This document shows positions 55,760-64,000 of a DNA stretch of 64,000 bases, piece after piece. The notes beneath the pieces are model-generated. The model was not told the origin of the DNA. It ran no database searches and was given only the letters and a program-made list of their open reading frames with translations. Position 1 is the stretch's first letter, and every line of letters begins with the position of its first letter. This DNA comes from Rhynchospora pubera. Lineage: Eukaryota > Streptophyta > Magnoliopsida > Poales > Cyperaceae. The stretch spans positions 238,074,973-238,138,972 of the forward strand of contig CM051462.1 in the NCBI GenBank assembly GCA_028095005.1. The letters are read 5' to 3'. A program made the translations under genes and the position numbers.

Positions 55760-58700
55760 ATCTCCCACTTGGCCTAGAGTCAATCAGTAGTGACTTCTAG
55801 CCAACGAAGAATTGAGAACAATGTCATATATCTACATATATACATGTCTCGGACCTCAAAAGAAAATAATACGCTTAAAGCTAGTTACTCATACGTCCAT
55901 CACGTATGGATGCATAACTGCATCTTGTATACTGCTCAAGGTAGAGGTCATGCTGGAGTGTTCGCTGTGTTCGCGAACCTATCCAAATTTATTCGACACT
56001 ATATATATATACTACTATATATATTCTTGATCATCATCATATGATATCAAGTGATATCGTTATAGATCATATTTGAATCTCCAATGTAACATTGGGTTCT
56101 TTAGGAGTAAGTTATGGTTCGAGATGCATAGAACCATAATAACTCGACTAAGAACTCGATTCGAAATAAATTTCTTTTATTGCTTCACAAGTTGCTATGT
56201 ATTTTACTTTGGTGACGGAAACGGTTGTAATATTCCATTTAGAACACTTTCTAAACTTACAACACCACCTTTTAAGCAAAATATGTAGCTCAATCGTGAT
56301 TACATCAATCCTTTGAAAAACTTTTATCAGTGTAACAACTTACACGAGATTCTTTCATCTTAAGAGATGAAACATTATATCACTCTTACTCATAAGGTAC
56401 TCGAGGATATCTTTGACTATCGTCCAAATGTGTCTCTCTTGCATCCATTTGACAACTGTTTGTCATATCCTTTGGATACTACACATTGGGGCATATGCAT
56501 AAATATGGCGTACGAAATGAAACTCATAATGAAAGAATGCTTGAACTATTTCATGCACTTTCTTGAATTGAGTTGCATTAGACCGAGTTAAACACTCAAG
56601 TCATGTCACGTGACGTACAGTTAGACATCCTTTTTTGGAGTGTAACTTTCGTGTTTCTAGAACACTTCGTCAATATATGCATATTTGCTCAAACCTAACA
56701 TCCATCATAATCTATCTTCATAGATTTGTTTCCTAGGATCAGGTGATTTCGCCCAAGTTCTCCTTTGAGAAAACATTCTCCAAAGAGACCTTGACAATAT
56801 TAATTTTCTTAATGTTATTCCCAATTAATGAATTGTTATCTTGAACAATACAAGTAATACAATTATGCTCCCACTGAATATCTTGTTTATACAAGATACT
56901 TTCGACGAAGTTCAACTCCTTGACTTCCTTGTCAAAGCTTTTATTCCAATCTCCACAACACTTGCTTTAATCCATTAATGGATCCTTGAAGCATGCGTAT
57001 GTTTTTAGCAATACATAAAACCTCGATTTGTGTCAAATGCATAACATCATCCTTCATTCATACGAAGAATGCGGTTTTATGTGTTTTCCATATATCAACA
57101 TATATGAAATACAACTATTGCCAGAATGATCTTCATTGACTTTTACATAGCCACAAGCAAGAGGTTGTGCTTTGTACGTAGTCAACTAGTCATCGACTTA
57201 GACATAGCTACAAGCGAGAAGCCGCGCTTTGTACATAGTCGATTTGTTATCCATGTCGATCTTTCCTTTTTAAGATCTAAACGTTCTTGATGGATTGCTC
57301 CTTCATGAACATCAACCAAGGTCTATACCTTGTTGTTATACATGGATTGCTCTTTAAAGATCATGTGAATTCAAAACATATATGTGGAATCAGATCATTC
57401 CATCGTTTCTTTGTTTATCAACGGATTCTCATATGCTAAGTACGAGAATGTTGTGACAACCTATGCACCAAAACGGCTTAGGAAATCAACTCTCGTTGAT
57501 CTTTTGTAGGATTGGTACTTGAGGTTCATGAACTTCTTCCACAACGATTTGTTGAATGAGTTCTTGACTCCTCATATATTTCATGAGTTTCTCAAACATC
57601 ATCAACTCGTGAGATGATTGAGTCCTCATTAGAAGGAGCATACTTTTAAACTTCTTTCAAAACAACTTGTGAATGAAGTTTCGCTCAACTCCCACTAAGT
57701 ACCATGTATGGAGTGACAAGTTTCCCATAAGAGTACTTCTTGTAGTGACGCATAAACTATTTTAATGCTCACTTTACTCCCACTACTTCTTCTTGAGAAT
57801 TTCAATTCATCAAGACTACATTATGATTAGCAACAACTACTTTGTTCTTATCATATTCGTGGAAGTAGTGCCTTTTAATATAAAGCATCCTACAAATATA
57901 TAGTGTCTTATTTGGTTTAAGCTTACAAGTCCACAATACTTGAAATAAGCTTCTCAACACCAAATCTCGAGAAGTATTATACTTAGAGATCAAAATCTCC
58001 TAAGATATCTTCTTCAATAGACTTCGATGGAGCATTATTCAGTGTGAACAATATTGTCCTCAAACATAATTCCCTAATACGAGTCGAATAAGTCAATTTG
58101 ATTTATTGCCGATCGAACTATACGAAATATTGTTCGATACCTCCATTCTTGGACATATTATTCCTCATGGAGCGAGTTGTGAAACCACTTTCATACTCTT
58201 TAGATAATATTTCAAATCATGTGACTTAACTATTTATTTACCACGATTAATTGTAAGACTTCCATTTTTCTTGAACGGTCTTTTAAACTTCACTCTTGAA
58301 CTCCTTTGAACTAGTCAAAAGGTTCATACTTATACCTTATCAAATAGATATGTTAATATCTACAATGATCGTTGATTAAGTAGTAAAGTATCAACAAGCT
58401 TTCATTGCACAAGTACTTATAGGTCTTTATACATCGATATGTATAAGTCCTAATTAGTTCACTTGTCCTTAAACCTTCATAGGTTAAACGCGCTTTTGTC
58501 ATTTAATAAACATGATTCGCATATCAATCGATTTGAAATCGAATTGAATTACGAGCTCTACGTTACGGAGACTCTCGTAATGCGATTCTCGTTTATGTAT
58601 GTGACTAAGCGGTTATATATAACATGAAAGTCAAATACTTTATGTCAAGTCTTATGCATCCTATTTGTCATTCAAAACTTGCTTATCTATTTCAAGCAAA

Positions 58701-61700
58701 TTCAATCAAGATACATGAAATCATATAAACAAATCCAGAATAAAAGAACTTGTCTTTTATTAAACATAATCATCCATTTCATCGAATATGAAGTGGAGAT
58801 GTTTTGAGAAGTTAGGATTAAGGTATGCAACCTTCAATTCCTAAACAAACTCTTAATAAAGATAACTCTACGTATTCAATGATAATGACTTAGACGAACA
58901 AGTCATTGCCTATACAGAGTTTACTTTACATCTCTCGAACATTCTCTTATTCTTCATTGCTAACACATTTCGTCAAATGCGAGCATATGAACTAGTATTA
59001 AGTTACTAGTGTAAATTCGAGATAGTGAGATAATTTGAACGACAAATACACTTTAGGATTAAAGCATTACAATCATGGTATTTCGGACAACCTTTCAAAA
59101 TGCCTCCAATAAACGGCAAATGAAACATCTCATGTGATACATAATCACAATCAAGAGTCTCGAAATTTCAACTCATGCCTTGGCGAAGTATTTCTTGAAT
59201 ACTAAACCAATTACCTTTTTGCATCAACAAGTGTGCAAAGAAGGTAACATTATATCCTTTATAATTTCAAAGAGATCGTATGACAATATCAATAATTCTT
59301 GATATCGGAGATCAATATCTCTAGTTATCAATTAGCTACTTAAATCTTTCGATTTGTAAGCCAATGAAACGTTCATGTATAAAAGAAGAATCTATTTGTC
59401 AACTCATACTCTTTATACTCGATCATAAATGATGGAGTTAATATCTACTTTCTCCAAGAACACTTTCTTGAGTAAGTGGATAAGAGCGTACGAATTAAAT
59501 CTAGTCCATATGAATTCTCTAATTCAAAGGTCTAGAAATTTCAAATGAGGATATTAGCCATACGCTTTATTGAATAACTTTTCGCCAAAAGTCAATCAAT
59601 CATCGCATTGCTACGTTCGGGTAGTTTGAGAAAAGTTTTGGGAATTGACATACTCAAATTTCTTTTCACTAAGATCGTGTCTTAGGAATCGGTATTACTT
59701 CTTTAAGTAAATACTTTTAGAAACGAGTTTGTTCATTTTCAAAGATTGATCGCAACAAAATTAACAATTTAAACATCTATAACAAAATCAATTTAAGGTC
59801 ATTTAGTTTATGCAATTGTTTTATTTATAACAAATAAAACTCCCACTACATTTATTTAATGTCCCAAATGTAGTTGGTTTTTCAAGATCCCGGTTTTCAT
59901 CAAGTAGAGCCTGCTATGGCACGTCACCCTACTTAATTAGACAAGGTAGGTTCTCCAACCAATCATATCGTTCTATATGATTCTTGGTTTGTGAATATCT
60001 AAGTATATTTACAAACTTCGCCCCGATGTCCAAACTCTAGTTGGGTCCATCGAAAAGTAACCTCTCACTATTTGCTCCTTGCAAATCTTAGTTATTTGCA
60101 CCCCGACTACCGAATTGGCAATCATGACGTCCGCTTGGGCGGACCGCGCCATGAGTGACAATCGGCGTGAAGGGGATAGAGAGAAGGAGGGCGATTTCAC
60201 TTAATCGAGTTTTAGTTGGGACTATCAATCATATGACACTTGTTTGGTGGTCGTGTAAGCATACACCCATACCTAGCCTATGACAATTCATAGCAATCAC
60301 ATATAAGCATCTCATAGTTGTGGGTTTGTATGGCTCCCGCTTGCATTAGTTTCGCCACATCGTCCATGGAGCAAAACTAATCTAATCCTTGTCCCTCCCA
60401 CTAAATTCTATAAGGATCTAAATCCTATATAAAATAAAGGTACAAAATACATGTGAAAACATCATATTCCCATCCTAACCTTAGGGGCATGCAAGCCTCA
60501 CAAGTTACATCAAAAATTAATCAACAAATTAATTAATTAATGGCACCAAAGGCCGCATTACAAACATTCACACATGCATTCAAATACAACCACAAGGCAT
60601 TGAGTCTTGAGCCATACTAAACCCACTATCCACCTACAAAACAAAGTTAGCACATACAAGCACTTTGTTTCCAATTAACGATTTTCAAGCATCTTTGCGA
60701 TTTGTTTGCCATAAGTAAATTCCGTGTACAAATTCTCAATTTTAAACAACAAAACTTGTTTAAATTCATTTAGAAAGTTCTTTCAACATCCCATAACTGA
60801 AAGGAGATCAAACAAGGAGTTTTCTAATTATTTTCAACTAATTTGAATACTTAGAAAAACAGTAATTTATTAAAAAACGTAACTAATGGAATCCAATAAA
60901 AACAAAGGTTTTAGGTCTCCAAAAATTCTCAAATAAATTACTTAAGCTCCTTATCATAGTTGTGAATACCAGTAAAAAAAACAAGAAGAGATCTTAAACC
61001 ATCTGGGAGAATAAAAAATGACAAATCTCTTACAAGTGCACGAAACACCGTTATGGGATTTTCAGCTTATCCTCTCAACCATTTGGTCTGTAAGACCACC
61101 TTCTATCCAGTTTTTATATATACAATATACACAGAAAAACTAGTTTAGACTATAGGCTAGCTATCCATGAAAAGAAAACCACTGAGTTCAGTTCAAAGAG
61201 TTCGAGTTACATACTAAACAATCAACAAATTCTGTACTGGAACAGACTGTCGATCGAAATGATTTAACCTAGTTGAAGGTCCAAACTTCCACGAAAAATT
61301 ATGAAATTAATTTTCCTGGAATCCTAACTCAAAATAGAACAACTCCATTTAAACAGAATTTTTAAAGGAATTCTCAGTTGGTACAGTTTATTAGAACAAT
61401 CGATTTGCTCAACAAACTGGATCTGACGAGATCTTCCTTTTCATACTTGAAAACCCACAAATTAATCTGAGTCATGCAACAATTTACACATGCTTAGATA
61501 GAGCTTCAAGTCCTCTTTAAATCTAGCCATAGAACACTGGTACTTATATTCAAAATATAAATCTTTCAAGCCATTCAAACAGGACAGTGCGAGCAGAAAC
61601 TGGTTCTGCGCACTGTCGCCGTTTTATTCACAATAAATCTATACGAATTCAGAAAAATGTGAATCCAACGCCAAAAGAATCACAATCCACAGATCTACAA

Positions 61701-61881
61701 CTTTCATGTAGATGAAAAAAACTTCCAGAAAACTTATCAAAGCGAAAAACGCGAAACAACACAGAAAATACCATTTCCAGACAGCAAACAAACGCATCAT
61801 CTCTACTAATCCGTTAATTAGCCAATTTCTCTTAATTAAGTGTCAAAATAGCTTAAGTACGACCATGTGCTCTGATACCAC
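55760..61881 (-). mobile_element. Non-coding internal domain of the LARD-like element
   Basis: About 6.1 kb with no ORF above about 84 codons and none of the copia or gypsy catalytic motifs found on either strand. It carries scattered short repeats such as ACATAGCTACAAGCGAGAAG against ACATAGCCACAAGCAAGAGG (about 57150-57240). It would depend on proteins from a related autonomous element. Confidence 0.8.
61867..61880 (-). promoter_or_regulatory. tRNA-iMet primer-binding site of the LARD-like element
   Basis: The minus-strand sequence TGGTATCAGAGCAC begins one base inside the right LTR border, which fixes element orientation. Confidence 0.93.
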
Positions 61882-63643
61882 TGTTAGGAAATTGCCCAAT
61901 TTTAATTTTGTGACTAATTACTATTAATTAATCCAATTAAAACATAAGCAACACGAGATCTAGTACTTTAAGCAATAGACACAAAGAGAAAGAGGAGAAA
62001 TCGATACCTCCCGCGAAATCGTATTCGCGGGGCTCGACCAAGGCATGGGAATCGATGGCGTGCCTTCTCCACCGTCTCCACCACGTCTCGTAACCGCCCT
62101 CGAGTCCACCAAGGAGGATTAATCACGTTCTACAAGGTACGTGCTAGCATACCCAAAGAACAAGCCTAATCCCTATGGTTTTCTCTCTTGCATCAATCAA
62201 CAACCTTGATTTAGTGGAGAGAAAATAGCTCAACACATGAGCAAATAAGAGGGAGAGAAGAGGAAGGTGGCGGCCTAGAATGGGAGGAAGAGAGGAGAGA
62301 GAAAAGTCTAGGTGGAGGCTCTCATAAGTGGTCCTTATATAGAGCACAAAACCTAATTGACCTCTTGTATAATTACAACTATGCCATCCCACCTACCACC
62401 ATAAATGGCTGCCACGAAATGGGCCTTTATGGGCCATTTAACCCCTTCATTTGGACCATTAATTCATATAATTAAGGTCCCTCAACTTTGCTCTTTAATT
62501 GGGCTATATATTTGCTATTTAAATAACGGCCCAATTCATCAATATAACCATTTATATTAATAAGTGTTGAACTAAATTAATTATTAACTCATTAATAATT
62601 GTTTTAGGATTAGTTAATGCATTAATTTATTTCTAGATGATCCATTGACTTAATTAATTATAACGGTTCGCAACGGTATATAATTAATTAATCAATCTTT
62701 TCATATTTCCACAGAACTTACTGTTGTGAATAAATAAATAATGCACTGTGTGATTAATGTCCTATTTGTGTGACCCTTTGAGGATTTATGCTATTTTGGC
62801 CATGGAATTAAATCGTTATTTAATTCCAATAATCATAAGTGGTATCTAGCAACACGTTATGATTCCCAATTCGCATAAATAGTGTACTGCTACAATATTT
62901 CAATCCTGCATAAGAGAATAAATATGTTTCTCTATTTTGATTCTTATGTCTCACGATATCATCGTATAATCCAAGATAGGAATGTGTCATTCTTGCAGAT
63001 TATACGTTTCTTGATCTAGAGTTGATCGCTTAGTTGCGCGCATACGATCCAACTCCATCAAGGGGCCCAAACAGATATCGTCACTCACTAAGTGAATTAA
63101 TGAGGGACATACGGTTTTCTTGATGATTAGCTTTTCCCCGCACAATTCAAGAGAACGTAAATCAAGTCCGTATAGCAGCCCTTAACGGGAATCAGCGGTA
63201 GACGAGATTTATAGAACCTATCCTCATGTGGAAAAGATAATCATCTCAAACTTAGAACCAAAATCATAACGAAATAAACAATGACACATAACACAATCCA
63301 TATGTTTATTTCGTTGGGTCAAGTCCTGTACTATGTTCCATAACATATACATATGCAATTAAGTTGGTAACTCTTTACCTATGATTTGTAGAACTTAATC
63401 ATCACTTAACTTGCATACTAATCTTATATGATAATTAATGTTCCTTGTTAATTATCAAGATTATGGACCGTTTAGATTTATTATTGTCATTCTAAAGAAT
63501 GATCCACAGAGATCTACAATTCAGATTCTCAACCTGAATGATCTGTCAATAATAAACCTAGGAACAGATGATAAAATATCATCCATAACATAAACTAATA
63601 ATTAAGTCATTAAATTATTGACTTCTAGGACATAACTCCAACA
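61882..63643 (-). repeat. 5' LTR of the LARD-like element (right on the plus strand)
   Basis: 1762 bp, same length as 53998-55759, followed directly by the GATAG duplication. Confidence 0.95.
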
Positions 63644-63648
63644 GATAG

Positions 63649-64000
63649 AACATCAAAGTAACCCAAGTTGGGTCATATTGAAGGCTCAGGTCGAGTCAAT
63701 GAAGTAATCCTTGTTGGATTTAAGTCTGTTCGGCTGTATGTTTGGCCGGATGGTAGGCCGAATGGTAGGCCAAATGATTTGTCTCATGTCAATTGGCCAT
63801 AAGTATTAGTTGTGGCTCGATTCGGGTCCAAATCGAAAACCTAGAACAGGTCAAATGGTCCATGATGGGTCTGTTCGGCCACGTGTTCGGCCGAATGGAT
63901 GACCGAATGAGTGGTAAAGTGGTCAGTTTTGAAGCAACGAACATGGTCCAAGTCGAGTCTAAGGATATGGCCTACACTGGGTCATGATGGAGGTCAAAAT
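63649..64000 (+). mobile_element. Continuation of the outer retroelement, runs off the right edge
   Basis: Resumes after the nested element with GGGTCATATTGAAGG, TTCGGCCGAATGG and related phrases shared with 52000-52100 and 53640-53660. No coding domain seen; its 3' LTR would lie outside the window. Confidence 0.6.

Larger units (their letters stand above)
53998..63643 (-). mobile_element. Young LTR element (9.65 kb) without recognisable gag-pol (LARD-like), nested in the outer retroelement
   Basis: Two 1762-bp LTRs (53998-55759 and 61882-63643) with TGTTAGGA...TCCAACA ends as read on the plus strand, and an exact 5-bp duplication GATAG (53993-53997 and 63644-63648). The primer site TGGTATCAGAGCAC lies on the minus strand at 61867-61880, so the element runs on the minus strand. 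A purine tract AAGTGGGAGAT (minus) abuts the left LTR at 55760-55770. At least two differences separate the LTRs (near 54127 and 63525). Confidence 0.95.

Noticed and set aside
54260..62392. Identical 82-codon minus ORFs at 54260-54508 and 62144-62392 as a duplicated small gene
   Set aside because: They are the same position within the two LTRs of one element; identity reflects LTR identity.

Overview
This is nuclear DNA from a flowering plant, almost certainly a eudicot. It is AT-rich, its genes carry many short GT-AG introns, its gene families (TPS-c and TPS-g terpene synthases, a small GT31 glycosyltransferase family, organellar methionyl-tRNA formyltransferase) are plant ones, and more than half of the sequence is transposable elements. 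The species cannot be told from the sequence. Exon models were assembled by eye from protein similarity, splice sites and codon phase; no search was run.

Layout. 1-4507 (minus): the first eight exons of a class II diterpene cyclase (TPS-c, copalyl-diphosphate-synthase-like), running off the left edge. 4508-10195: intergenic, mostly small DNA-transposon relics. 10196-18114 (plus): a TPS-g class I terpene synthase whose first exon is split by an intact 4.64 kb Ty1/copia element (10257-14896) with identical LTRs. 18115-24458: gene-poor, with a 21-base C run, a 104-bp minisatellite between a C-rich and a G-rich block, and a Mutator-type MITE. 24459-28265 (minus): a complete 11-exon methionyl-tRNA formyltransferase gene. 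29204-51342 (minus): three GT31 genes. Copy A is intact, copy B is cut by a 5.1 kb LINE and by a 1.17 kb TIR element, and copy C is intact and more divergent. Between B and C lie nested DNA transposons, a LINE stub and a 3.5 kb hAT element with a decayed transposase. 51492-51728 (minus): the last two exons of an unidentified gene. 51950-64000: LTR-retrotransposon sequence, including a very young 9.65 kb element with no recognisable gag-pol.

How the genes may work together. The TPS-c and TPS-g genes are divergently arranged and about 5.7 kb apart. A class II cyclase beside a class I synthase with a transit-like N-terminus is the layout of a plant diterpenoid gene cluster, but the TPS-g partner in this haplotype appears to have been inactivated recently. 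The cyclase keeps its DxDD acid but lacks the His/Asn pair of gibberellin-type ent-CPS, which points to specialised metabolism. The GT31 array is a local tandem duplication: matching non-coding flanks can still be aligned, and copy B is in frame apart from its two insertions. The formyltransferase is an ordinary housekeeping gene for organellar translation initiation.
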